From positions 25,604 through 89,603 of the forward strand of contig NZ_JASZYQ010000011.1 in NCBI RefSeq assembly GCF_030316885.1: a DNA stretch of 64,000 bases. The letters are read 5' to 3'. Positions 53,177 to 61,682 of the stretch are shown one piece after another; position 1 is the stretch's first letter, and the number at the start of each line of letters is the position of its first letter. Both the position numbers and the translations under genes were made by a program. The notes under the pieces were generated by a model. It did no database searches, had not been told where the DNA came from, and saw nothing but the letters and a program-made list of their open reading frames with translations. This stretch comes from Variovorax jilinensis. Lineage in GTDB: Bacteria > Pseudomonadota > Gammaproteobacteria > Burkholderiales > Burkholderiaceae_C.

Positions 53177-53527
53177 ATGAACACCTCGAAGATCATCGCC
53201 GCCGCCGCCCTCTCGCTCCTCGCCGCCGCAGGTGCCCAGGCCGAAACCTACGAAGGCGTCCACGCGCCGGTGTCGGCCCTGAGCCGCGCCGAAGTCAACG
53301 GCCAGGCCGTGGTTGCCGCTCGCAGCGAGAACCCGTACGCCGACAGCGCCTCGTCGCACGTCGCCCCGGCCCTGACCGCCTCGGCCGACCGCTCGGTGAT
53401 CCGTGCCCAGGCCGTCGCCACCGCGCACGAGCCGAACCAGAACCTGGACCGCAAGGCCTTCGTGAACAGCGTGGTGCCGTCGCAGTACAAGATCGAGCGC
53501 TCGACCACCCGTCAAGCCGGCCTCTGA
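53177..53527 (+). CDS. Small secreted protein, paralogue A
   Basis: The 116-residue protein has a clean signal peptide (KIIAAAALSLLAAAGAQA-ETYEGVHA). The mature 94 residues are polar and low in hydrophobics, with a repeated motif of form (I/V)(R/N)(A/G)QAVxxAxxPNQN. No Cys is present. The family is common in Comamonadaceae and of unknown function. It has an upstream sequence ATTGTTTC (53065-53072) shared with paralogue B, its own terminator, and a leader of AT-poor sequence containing TTTTTCTACGGG. Confidence 0.75.
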   Translation: MNTSKIIAAAALSLLAAAGAQAETYEGVHAPVSALSRAEVNGQAVVAARSENPYADSASSHVAPALTASADRSVIRAQAVATAHEPNQNLDRKAFVNSVVPSQYKIERSTTRQAGL

Positions 53528-53550
53528 TCCTCCGCGCGAATCCGGCTCCC

Positions 53551-53588
53551 AAGGCCGGTCCGAGTCATCGGGCCGGCCTTTCTCTTTT
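53551..53588 (+). terminator. Rho-independent terminator
   Basis: AAGGCCGG (53551-53558) pairs with CCGGCCTT (53573-53580), followed by TCTCTTTT, 23 bp after the stop codon of paralogue A. Confidence 0.8.
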
Positions 53589-53738
53589 GGCGAGCGGAAA
53601 CGGGATTGTTTCGATTGTGGAAACGCGGTGTCTCCGGACTGAGTGTTTTCCCGTAGTCAATCGGCTCGAAACTCGTGCCACAGGCCAGCCATCGCCAGCC
53701 TGGTTTTGAAGACCATCCTGATCAACCGAAGGAACTCC

Positions 53739-54104
53739 ATGAACACGACCCGTATCCTCGCCGCTGCCGTCCTGACCCTCGCCGCCGCTGCCGGCGCCCA
53801 CGCCGAGACCTACGACGGCGTTCATGCCGGCGCGTCGGCCAAGAGCCGCAGCGAAGTCGCCGCCGAAGCGGTCACCGCCGCATCGGCTCCGAACCAGAAC
53901 GTGGTGCGCGGCTCGCGCGGCGCCGAGCCGTTCAACTCGGTCGCCAGCCCCGAAGCCGTGCGCGCCCAGGCCGTCGCCGCCGCCAATGCACCCGACCAGA
54001 ACGTGAGCAGCGGTTCGCGCGTCAACAGCCGCGTGATCTCGACCATGAACAAGCCGGAACCCGCGGTCCAGGCCAAGAAGGACGGCGCCGTCACGGCCAA
54101 GTAA
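53739..54104 (+). CDS. Small secreted protein, paralogue B
   Basis: The 121-residue protein has nearly the same signal peptide and mature start (RILAAAVLTLAAAAGAHA-ETYDGVHA) as paralogue A. The mature chain contains two direct copies of about 21 residues, VAAEAVTAASAPNQNVVRGSR and VRAQAVAAANAPDQNVSSGSR, separated by a short linker. It is highly polar and likely disordered or periplasmic. An SD AAGGA precedes the ATG. It is a separate transcription unit, between the terminator of A and its own. Confidence 0.75.
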   Translation: MNTTRILAAAVLTLAAAAGAHAETYDGVHAGASAKSRSEVAAEAVTAASAPNQNVVRGSRGAEPFNSVASPEAVRAQAVAAANAPDQNVSSGSRVNSRVISTMNKPEPAVQAKKDGAVTAK

Positions 54105-54124
54105 GCCGCGGCTGCCGCGTTACG

Positions 54125-54161
54125 AAAGCCGGAAGGTGCGAACAGCGCCTTCCGGCTTTTT
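54125..54161 (+). terminator. Strong rho-independent terminator
   Basis: A perfect 12 bp stem, AAAGCCGGAAGG (54125-54136) with CCTTCCGGCTTT (54148-54159), ends in a T run. It begins 21 bp after paralogue B and abuts the corA stop codon on the other strand, so it may serve both directions. Confidence 0.92.
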
Positions 54162-55291
54162 CAATGGGGCCGCGCGAGGTAGCGCTTGCGCCAGAAGACC
54201 GTCACCAGCACCACCGCGATCGCGCCCATGGTGCCCATCGCGATCCAGAAGCCGTCGGCCTTGTGCACCAGCGGGATGAACTCGAAGTTCATGCCGAAGA
54301 TGCCGGCGATCAGGTTGAGCGGCAGGAATACCGCGGTCAGCACGGTCAGCACCCGCATGATGTCGTTGGCCCGGTGGCCCTGCACGCTGAAGTGCATCTG
54401 CACGGCGGTCTCGGCGTTCTGCTCGAGCCGCCGCACGTGGTGCACCACGCGCTCGATGTGCTCGAGCACGTCGCGGCTGCGAACCATGACCAGTTCGCGC
54501 TCCCGCTGTTCGGCCGGGCTTCCGGGCGCGGGCAGGGTCTCGAGCGAATCGATCCAGTCCTGGATCGCACCGCGCTGGTCCTCGCAGATCTCGTCGAGGT
54601 GGTAGAGCGACTGGCGCGTTTCCATCAGGGCGCTCCAGTTGGTGAAGCGGCTGTGCGGATCGATCAACTCGGCCTGCCAGTGCTCCAGCTGACGGGTGAG
54701 CTCGCGGCGCATGTCCAGGTAGGCATCCACGATCTGGTTGATGACGCGCAGCATGAGGTCGGCCGGCCCGCTCGGGATGCGGGCCGATACCGCGCGCACG
54801 TCGAGCACCGGCCCGGCCCCGCGGCCCTCGGGCGTGGCGGCCGCGAGCAGCTTGGCCGCGAAGGCGTCGCGCACCGCGCCGTCCTCCGGATGCACCGACA
54901 GCAGGACCCGGTCGAAGACCGCGAAACCCACCGGCCGCGTGTCGACGCGGCGCAGCACGCTCGGGCCACCGCGCACGGGGCGCTCGGGTGGCGTCGAAGG
55001 CTCCTTGCCGTTGGTGGCGGCCAGGCGCCGGAACACCAGCAGGTCGTACTGCGAGGTGTAGTCGTAGCGCGAGGGCAGCTGGTCGTTGAGCAGGTCGCTC
55101 ACGTGCAGGTCGAGCAGCAGCGTGTTGCACAGCGCCTGCAGCACCTCCTGCACCTGCGGCAGCGAGGCCCGGAATTCCTCTCGCGTCAGCGACAGCCACA
55201 GGTAGCCGCGCTCGCAGGCGCCAGGCGCCGCCATCGCGGCGAGCGCGTCGTGCTCGCTGATCTGCGTGCCGTCGATCTTGAAGATGCGCAT
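54161..55291 (-). CDS. corA: CorA-family magnesium/divalent cation channel
   Basis: The 376-residue protein has a large soluble N-terminal domain, a long stalk helix region and two C-terminal membrane helices. The signature GMN lies in AGIFGMNFEFIPL, between helix 1 (VLTAVFLPLNLIAGIF) and helix 2 (GTMGAIAVVLVTVFW). In this type the E. coli PE after GMN-x is replaced, which is common. It lies 14 bp downstream of hemB on the same strand and may be cotranscribed with it. Confidence 0.92.
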   Translation of the reverse strand: MRIFKIDGTQISEHDALAAMAAPGACERGYLWLSLTREEFRASLPQVQEVLQALCNTLLLDLHVSDLLNDQLPSRYDYTSQYDLLVFRRLAATNGKEPSTPPERPVRGGPSVLRRVDTRPVGFAVFDRVLLSVHPEDGAVRDAFAAKLLAAATPEGRGAGPVLDVRAVSARIPSGPADLMLRVINQIVDAYLDMRRELTRQLEHWQAELIDPHSRFTNWSALMETRQSLYHLDEICEDQRGAIQDWIDSLETLPAPGSPAEQRERELVMVRSRDVLEHIERVVHHVRRLEQNAETAVQMHFSVQGHRANDIMRVLTVLTAVFLPLNLIAGIFGMNFEFIPLVHKADGFWIAMGTMGAIAVVLVTVFWRKRYLARPH

Positions 55292-55305
55292 GAGACGGGG
55301 CGCGC

Positions 55306-56310
<1,005 letters not shown>

Positions 56311-56317
56311 GTCGAAA

Positions 56318-56323
56318 ATTGTG
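56318..56323 (-). promoter_or_regulatory. Candidate -10 of a leaderless hemB transcript
   Basis: On the minus strand CACAAT is followed by 7 nt and the hemB ATG at 56310. No SD lies between them. Confidence 0.4.
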
Positions 56324-56485
56324 CCCGAAGCTTTTTGCTGCATCGCAGTACGACGTCCACGGCGTTGGCTGCGAAGTTCAGTGTTAGATCGGAAGTGAAT
56401 GGATTGGTACTAGGGATATCAACCGGAAGGTTAAAAAAACGACGCCGTTGCTTGATCGGTTGTTTGGCCTTTGTTAAATTCTGTC

Positions 56486-56589
56486 GCGGGCGGCTTGCCG
56501 CTCCCCGCTTTTCCTCCCTGAGCGGGTGCCTTGATGTGTGACAGCAAAAGGGCTTCCCAGCCCGGCGTTCTGACGCCGGGCTTTTTTTT
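56486..56589 (+). ncRNA. Candidate small RNA in the hemB-hemJ intergenic region
   Basis: The 320 bp between hemB and hemJ are richer in A+T than the rest. A TTGATC (56452-56457), 16 bp, TTAAAT (56474-56479) promoter points right. About 104 nt later a perfect terminator ends the unit. Between them there is no open frame with an SD, but stem-forming segments (GCGGGCGGC...GCTCCCCGC, CCCTGAGCGGG). The first part of the spacer (56344-56440) holds nothing recognised apart from a run TTAAAAAAACG. Confidence 0.5.
56559..56589 (+). terminator. Strong rho-independent terminator
   Basis: AGCCCGGCG (56559-56567), a 6 nt loop and CGCCGGGCT (56574-56582) form a perfect 9 bp stem followed by eight T. No protein gene on this strand ends before it, so it must serve an RNA unit. 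Confidence 0.93.
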
Positions 56590-56616
56590 GTGCGTCCCGC
56601 GTCCGAGACGCGCCAC

Positions 56617-56622
56617 TAAACT
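56617..56622 (+). promoter_or_regulatory. Candidate -10 of a leaderless hemJ transcript
   Basis: TAAACT ends 8 nt before the ATG at 56631, without an SD between. Confidence 0.4.
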
Positions 56623-56630
56623 GCCTCTCC

Positions 56631-57059
56631 ATGCTCTGGGTCAAATCCTTTCACATCGTCTTCGTCGTGAGCTGGTTCGCGGGGCTCTTCTACCTGCCGC
56701 GCATCTTCGTCAACCTGGCCATGGTGGCGCCCGAGTCCGTGGCCGAGCGCGCGCGTCTCGTGCTGATGGCGCGCAAGCTGTTTCGCTTCACCACCTTCCT
56801 GGCCGTGCCGGCGCTGATCTTCGGGCTCTGGCTGTGGATGGGCTACGGCATCGGGCGAGGACCGGGCAGCGGCTGGATGCATGCCAAGCTGGCGCTGGTG
56901 CTGGTCACTCTCGGCTATCACCACGGCTGCGGCGTGCTGCTGCGTCGCTTCGTGGCGGGCAGCGACCGGCGCAGCCACCGCTGGTATCGCTGGTTCAACG
57001 AACTGCCGGTGCTGCTGCTGCTTGCCATCGTGGTGCTGGTCGTGGTCAAGCCCTTCTGA
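56631..57059 (+). CDS. hemJ: HemJ-type protoporphyrinogen IX oxidase (CopD/UPF0093 family)
   Basis: The 142-residue protein has four hydrophobic helices. The HemJ features are the early His in WVKSFHIVFVVSWFAGLFYLPR (His8 and the FYLPR motif) and the Lys in GWMHAKLALVLVTLGYHHG. HemJ oxidises protoporphyrinogen IX to protoporphyrin in bacteria without HemG or HemY. Its position beside divergent hemB supports a role in haem synthesis. The VanZ-like gene starts 5 bp later. Confidence 0.86.
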   Translation: MLWVKSFHIVFVVSWFAGLFYLPRIFVNLAMVAPESVAERARLVLMARKLFRFTTFLAVPALIFGLWLWMGYGIGRGPGSGWMHAKLALVLVTLGYHHGCGVLLRRFVAGSDRRSHRWYRWFNELPVLLLLAIVVLVVVKPF

Positions 57060-57063
57060 GCGC

Positions 57064-58203
57064 GTGGTCACGCCGCACAAGTCCGTTGCGCTTCCCCTCG
57101 CGCTGGCCTACGCGGCGCTGATCGTCTACGCGAGCCTCTATCCGTTCTCCGATTGGCGCGACCAGGGCATCGCGCCCTGGGCTTACCTCGCGGCGCCCTG
57201 GCCCAAGTACTGGACTGCCTTCGATTTCGGCATCAACGTCGTCGGCTACATGCCGCTGGGCTTCCTTGCGGCGATCGCGGTGATCCGCAACCGGCCAGGC
57301 ACCGGGGCCGTTCCCGCGGTGCTGCGCGCGACCGCCGCGGGCGCTGCGATCGCGCTGGCGATGGAAACGCTGCAGAGCTATCTGCCCGCCCGCATCCCCT
57401 CGAACGTCGATCTCGGACTCAATGTGCTCGGCGCCTTCATCGGCGCGACGCTGGCGGCGGTGCTCGAGCGCCTCGGAGCCGTGACGCACTGGCACCGGAC
57501 GCGCTCGAACTGGTTCCTCGAGGACTCACGCGGCGGCCTGGTGCTGCTGGCCCTGTGGCCGATCGCGCTGCTGTTCCCCGCCGCCGTCAGCTTCGGGCTC
57601 GGCCAGGTCTTCGAGCGGCTCGAGGCCGGCGTCGCCGACTGGCTGGTCGACACCCCTTTCATCGACTGGCTGCCGGTGCGCCAGTTCGAGCTCGAGCCGC
57701 TGGTGCCTGGCGTCGAACTGCTGTGCGTGATGCTGGGCGCGCTGGTGCCCTGCCTGCTGGGTTTCGTCGTGACCCGCTCGGTCGCGCGCCGCGCGGTGCT
57801 GCTGCCCGTGGTGCTGATCGCCGGCGTGGCGGCGTCGGCGCTGTCGGCGGCGCTCAGCTACGGGCCGCCGCATGCGTGGGCCTGGCTGAGCCTGCCGGTG
57901 CAGATCGGCATTGCCGCGGCGCTGATCGTCGGCGTGCTGCTGCTCGCGGCGCCACGGCGCTTCTGCGCGGCGCTGCTGCTGGTCGCGCTGGTGGTCCACC
58001 TGAGCCTGCTCAACCAGGCGCCCGAGAGCGCCTACTTCGCGCAGACGCTCGCCACCTGGGAGCAGGGGCGGTTCATCCGCTTCCATGGCCTGGCCCAGTG
58101 GCTGGGTTGGATCTGGCCCTTCGCGACCCTGGTCTATGCGCTGGCCCTGCTGTCGCGGCGCGGCGGCGGCCCGGCGCTGCCCGATACCCCTGCGCCCGGG
58201 TGA
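57064..58203 (+). CDS. VanZ-family membrane protein with extended C-terminus
   Basis: The 379-residue protein begins with a VanZ-like domain: ALAYAALIVYASLYPFSDWR, DFGINVVGYMPLGFLAAIAV, AMETLQSYLPARIPSNVDLGLNVLGAFIG. This is followed by about 200 residues with five or six further helices, twice the usual length of the family. The start is GTG 57064. VanZ-like proteins have no settled function; the SLYPF...MPLGF...ETLQ pattern suggests a conserved polar membrane site. Confidence 0.82.
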   Translation: MVTPHKSVALPLALAYAALIVYASLYPFSDWRDQGIAPWAYLAAPWPKYWTAFDFGINVVGYMPLGFLAAIAVIRNRPGTGAVPAVLRATAAGAAIALAMETLQSYLPARIPSNVDLGLNVLGAFIGATLAAVLERLGAVTHWHRTRSNWFLEDSRGGLVLLALWPIALLFPAAVSFGLGQVFERLEAGVADWLVDTPFIDWLPVRQFELEPLVPGVELLCVMLGALVPCLLGFVVTRSVARRAVLLPVVLIAGVAASALSAALSYGPPHAWAWLSLPVQIGIAAALIVGVLLLAAPRRFCAALLLVALVVHLSLLNQAPESAYFAQTLATWEQGRFIRFHGLAQWLGWIWPFATLVYALALLSRRGGGPALPDTPAPG

Positions 58204-58235
58204 CCCTGCCGGGACATCGCGGCCGCGGCGCTCAA

Positions 58236-58241
58236 TAGAAT
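58236..58241 (+). promoter_or_regulatory. Candidate -10 of a leaderless transcript
   Basis: TAGAAT ends 6 nt before the ATG at 58248, so the predicted +1 is the A of the start codon. A GGGACA at 58211-58216 is a possible -35 with 19 bp spacing. Confidence 0.5.
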
Positions 58242-58247
58242 GCCGCG

Positions 58248-58601
58248 ATGTCCAGTCCCAGCATCCAGGCGCCGGCGGGCTACTACCAGCGCCACATCTT
58301 CTTCTGCCTCAACGAGCGCAAGGGCGGCGAGGATTCGTGTTCCAAGCACGAGGCCCAGGCCGGCTTCGATCGCTGCAAGTCGCGCGTCAAGGAGGCCGGG
58401 CTGTCCGGTCCCGGCAAGGTGCGCGTCAACAAGGCCGGTTGCCTCGACCGCTGCGCGGGCGGGCCGGTCGCGGTGGTCTACCCGGAGGCCGTCTGGTACA
58501 CCTTCTTCGACGCCGCCGACATCGACGAGATCGTCGAATCGCATCTCCGGAACGGCGAAGTGGTCGAGCGGCTGCTGCTGCCGCCGGAAATCGGGCGCTG
58601 A
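58248..58601 (+). CDS. Thioredoxin-like [2Fe-2S] ferredoxin
   Basis: The 117-residue protein has four cysteines in the shethna-type thioredoxin-fold ferredoxin order: FFCLNERKGGEDSC (C-x10-C) and NKAGCLDRCAGG (C-x3-C), as in the C-terminal parts of NuoE-like proteins. The cluster would be [2Fe-2S]. Partners are unknown; the alpha/beta hydrolase gene follows 4 bp later and both are likely one operon. Confidence 0.9.
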   Translation: MSSPSIQAPAGYYQRHIFFCLNERKGGEDSCSKHEAQAGFDRCKSRVKEAGLSGPGKVRVNKAGCLDRCAGGPVAVVYPEAVWYTFFDAADIDEIVESHLRNGEVVERLLLPPEIGR

Positions 58602-58605
58602 TGCC

Positions 58606-59238
58606 ATGAATTCCTCGACCGAGAAGCTCAGGCTCAAGGGTGCCGCGGGTGACATCGAGGCGCTGCGCGACGTCGCTGCGGCGGGCACCCCCGCGCTCGG
58701 CGTCGCGGTGATCGCCCATCCGCACCCGCTGTTCGGCGGCACCATGGACAACAAGGTGGTGCAGACCCTGGCGCGCGCCTTCGTCGCCTGCGGCTGGACT
58801 GCGGTGCGCTTCAATTTCCGCGGCATCGGCACCAGCGAAGGCGTGCACGACGAAGGCCGCGGCGAGGCCGAGGACATGCGCGCCGTGATCGAGCAGGTGG
58901 CGCCCGAAGGCGCGCTCGCGATCGCCGGCTTCTCGTTCGGGGCCTTCGTGGCCAGCAGCGCGATCGAGGCGCTCTGGTCGACGCGCGACATCCGCCACGT
59001 GGTGCTGGTCGGCACCGCCGCGTCGCGCTTCACCGTGGCGACGCTGCCAGCCGACGCCCACGAGCGCGCTCTGGTCGTCCATGGCGAGCAGGACGATACG
59101 GTGCCGCTGGCCGCCGTGCTCGACTGGGCGCGGCCGCAGTCACTTCCTGTCACAGTCGTTCCGGGGGGCGGTCATTTCTTTCACGGACAATTGCCCCTGC
59201 TCAAGAATCTCGTCGTCCGCCATCTCCGCGCGGGCTAG
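58606..59238 (+). CDS. Alpha/beta hydrolase (YpfH/COG2945-like)
   Basis: The 210-residue hydrolase has HPHPLFGGTMDNKVVQTLARAF, which is typical of the COG2945 group, then FNFRGIGTSEG, the nucleophile elbow AGFSFGAFVAS, the Asp in HGEQDDTVPL and the His in GGGHFFHGQL. It is a small esterase-like enzyme; the substrate is unknown. Confidence 0.9.
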   Translation: MNSSTEKLRLKGAAGDIEALRDVAAAGTPALGVAVIAHPHPLFGGTMDNKVVQTLARAFVACGWTAVRFNFRGIGTSEGVHDEGRGEAEDMRAVIEQVAPEGALAIAGFSFGAFVASSAIEALWSTRDIRHVVLVGTAASRFTVATLPADAHERALVVHGEQDDTVPLAAVLDWARPQSLPVTVVPGGGHFFHGQLPLLKNLVVRHLRAG

Positions 59239-59262
59239 TCTTTTTCCGTTTTCCGCACTCCC

Positions 59263-60432
59263 ATGAATCGTCTTGTCGTCGCGCTGCGCGCGTTCGCGGT
59301 CGCCGCCGCCGCATCTTTCTGTCTTGTCGCCGTCGCCCAGGTGCCGGTGCCGCCCGAGGTCGCGGCACGCAGCTACATGCTGCTCGACGTCACGGCCAAC
59401 CAGGTGCTGGCGCAGAAGGACATCGACACGCCGGTCGAGCCGGCTTCGCTCACCAAGCTGATGTCCGCCTACCTCGTCTTCGACGCGCTCAAGGCCAAGA
59501 AGATCACGCTGACCCAGACCCTGCCGGTGAGCGTCCGGGCGTGGAAGATGCCCGGGTCGCGCATGTTCATCGACCCCAAGATGCAGGTGCCGGTGGAAGA
59601 CCTCATCAAGGGGCTGATCGTGCAGTCCGGCAACGACGCGACCATCGCGCTGGCCGAGGGCGTGGGCGGCACCGTCGAGCACTTCGTCGAACTCATGAAC
59701 GAGCAGGCCAAGGCGCTCGGCATGAAGAACACCACGTTCAAGAACCCCGAAGGCCTGACCGAACCCGGCCACACCACGACCGCGCGCGACCTCAGCATCC
59801 TGGCCACGCGGCTGATGCACGACTTTCCGGAGTACGTCCACTACTACTCGATCAAGAAGTACCGTTTCCCGGGCACGCCGTCGACGAACGACACCAACCG
59901 CAACCTGCTGCTGTTCCGCGACCCGACCGTCGACGGCCTGAAGACCGGCCACACCCAGGCGGCGGGCTACTGCATGATCGTCACCGCCAAGCGGGACTTC
60001 CCGAATCTCACGGGTGGCCGGCGCCTTCTGACCATCGTGCTCGGCGCCGCGAGCGAGAACGCGCGCGCCAACGAATCGCAGAAGCTGCTCAACTGGGGCT
60101 ACACGGCCTTCGACGCCGTGCGCCTGTTCGACGCCAACCAGGCCGTGGCCACGCCGCCGGTCTGGAAGGGCAAGGAAAACACGGTCAAGCTCGGCCGTCC
60201 CGAGGCCATCGTGGTCGCGGTGCCCGCGGGCTCGGCGAACAAGATCAAGACCCAGGTGGTGCGCCCCGATCCTTTGGTGGCGCCCTTTGCCAAGCTCCAG
60301 CCGATCGGATCGCTCAAGGTCACGCTGGGCGACCAGCCCGTCGCCGACGTGCAGCTGGTGGCGCTCGATGCGGTGCAGCAGGCGGGTGTGCTCGGCCGGG
60401 CCTGGGATGCCGTGCGGCTCTGGATCAAGTAA
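59263..60432 (+). CDS. dacC: D-alanyl-D-alanine carboxypeptidase (PBP5/6 type)
   Basis: The 389-residue periplasmic enzyme trims the terminal D-Ala of peptidoglycan stem peptides. It has a signal peptide (AVAAAASFCLVAVAQV), the active-site PASLTKLMSAY with Ser near 62, SGN near 122 and KTGHTQAAG near 226. The PBP5-type C-terminal beta domain and a terminal amphipathic anchor (LGRAWDAVRLWIK) follow. Whether it corresponds to dacA or dacC cannot be decided. It precedes the str operon. Confidence 0.93.
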   Translation: MNRLVVALRAFAVAAAASFCLVAVAQVPVPPEVAARSYMLLDVTANQVLAQKDIDTPVEPASLTKLMSAYLVFDALKAKKITLTQTLPVSVRAWKMPGSRMFIDPKMQVPVEDLIKGLIVQSGNDATIALAEGVGGTVEHFVELMNEQAKALGMKNTTFKNPEGLTEPGHTTTARDLSILATRLMHDFPEYVHYYSIKKYRFPGTPSTNDTNRNLLLFRDPTVDGLKTGHTQAAGYCMIVTAKRDFPNLTGGRRLLTIVLGAASENARANESQKLLNWGYTAFDAVRLFDANQAVATPPVWKGKENTVKLGRPEAIVVAVPAGSANKIKTQVVRPDPLVAPFAKLQPIGSLKVTLGDQPVADVQLVALDAVQQAGVLGRAWDAVRLWIK

Positions 60433-60448
60433 CGCTTTCTTCTTTGGG

Positions 60449-60477
60449 TAGGCAGAGGGCGTCCTGCCTGCTATACT
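60449..60477 (+). promoter_or_regulatory. Predicted sigma-70 promoter of the str operon
   Basis: TAGGCA (60449-60454), 17 bp, TATACT (60472-60477) precede a roughly 110 nt leader that starts with a TTCGGA-AAA-TCCGAA hairpin (60487-60501). Confidence 0.6.
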
Positions 60478-60594
60478 CGTGGGCTTTTCGGAAAATCCGA
60501 AGGGATTCACGTTTTCGGCCAGTTCTTGGCCGTACCCCGTCCGGCCGGTTCACGCCTAGGGCCTTCGGGGCTTGTTTTTGGGACTTATTCACAC

Positions 60595-60972
60595 ATGCCA
60601 ACCATCAATCAACTGGTGCGTCAGGGTCGGACGGTCGAAAAGATCAATTCGAAGAGCCCTGCCATGCAGAACTCGCCGCAACGTCGCGGTGTCTGCACCC
60701 GGGTCTACACCACGACCCCGAAAAAGCCGAACTCGGCGCTGCGCAAGGTCGCCAAGGTGCGCCTCACGAACGGCTTCGAAGTCATCTCCTACATCGGCGG
60801 CGAAGGCCACAACCTGCAGGAACACAGCGTGGTGCTGGTTCGCGGCGGTCGTGTCAAGGACTTGCCCGGTGTCCGCTACCACATCGTGCGCGGTTCGCTC
60901 GACCTGCAAGGCGTGAAAGACCGCAAGCAGTCGCGTTCCAAGTACGGCGCGAAGCGTCCCAAGAAGGCCTGA
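60595..60972 (+). CDS. rpsL: 30S ribosomal protein S12
   Basis: The 125-residue S12 has MPTINQLVRQGR, the decoding loop TTTPKKPNSALRK and KDLPGVRYHIVRG. The Lys residues at the two streptomycin-resistance positions (in PKKPNS and VKDLPG) are wild type. It is the first gene of rpsL-rpsG-fusA-tuf. It follows dacC rather than rpoC. Confidence 0.99.
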   Translation: MPTINQLVRQGRTVEKINSKSPAMQNSPQRRGVCTRVYTTTPKKPNSALRKVAKVRLTNGFEVISYIGGEGHNLQEHSVVLVRGGRVKDLPGVRYHIVRGSLDLQGVKDRKQSRSKYGAKRPKKA

Positions 60973-61121
60973 GGCTTTCTGTAGTTCATCAAGCGGTGTT
61001 CGAGCGCCCTGGCCGGTGCATCGAGCGAAGTGACCCGATATTGGGTCGAGTAAGTGAGAGTTCTTGTTGGCTCTCGCGGTGTCTCGAAAGAGGCGCCAAC
61101 TGAAGCAAAGAGGTTAGAAAA

Positions 61122-61595
61122 ATGCCACGTCGTCGCGAAGTCCCCAAACGTGAAATCCTGCCGGATCCCAAGTACGGCAATGTCGAGCTGTCGAAGTTCA
61201 TGAACGTGATCATGGAAGGCGGCAAGAAGGCGATCGCCGAGCGCATCATCTATGGTGCGCTTGACCAGATCGAGAAGAAGAACCCGGGCAAGGACCCGGT
61301 CGAGGCCTTCACCATCGCCATCAACAACGTCAAGCCGATGGTCGAGGTCAAGTCCCGCCGCGTCGGTGGCGCGAACTACCAGGTGCCCGTCGAAGTGCGC
61401 CCGGTCCGTCGCCTGGCGCTGTCGATGCGCTGGATCAAGGAAGCCGCGCGCAAGCGCGGCGAGAAGTCGATGGCCCTGCGTCTGGCCAACGAACTCATGG
61501 AAGCCACGGAAGGCCGTGGCGGTGCCATGAAGAAGCGCGATGAAGTGCATCGCATGGCAGAGGCCAACAAGGCCTTCAGCCACTTCCGCTTCTAA
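61122..61595 (+). CDS. rpsG: 30S ribosomal protein S7
   Basis: The 157-residue S7 has PRRREVPKREILPDPKYGN, GKKAIAERIIYGAL and GAMKKRDEVHRMAEANKAFSHFRF. S7 starts assembly of the 30S head and in enteric bacteria controls this operon by binding the S12-S7 spacer. Here the spacer is 149 bp, long enough for such a site, and contains GAGAG/CTCTC and other pairing segments. Confidence 0.99.
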   Translation: MPRRREVPKREILPDPKYGNVELSKFMNVIMEGGKKAIAERIIYGALDQIEKKNPGKDPVEAFTIAINNVKPMVEVKSRRVGGANYQVPVEVRPVRRLALSMRWIKEAARKRGEKSMALRLANELMEATEGRGGAMKKRDEVHRMAEANKAFSHFRF

Positions 61596-61625
61596 GAACT
61601 CGTCCCCCCTAATCAGACAGGCTGG

Positions 61626-61658
61626 AAGCCCGACCCACCGAGAGCGGTGGGCGGGCTT
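61626..61658 (+). promoter_or_regulatory. Stem-loop between rpsG and fusA, possible attenuator
   Basis: AAGCCCG, a bulged A, CCCACCG, loop AGAG, CGGTGGG and CGGGCTT form a 14 bp stem followed by only three T. It resembles a terminator with a weak U tract and would give partial readthrough into fusA. Confidence 0.6.
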
Positions 61659-61682
61659 TCATCCGTTAACGGAGTAAATTTC

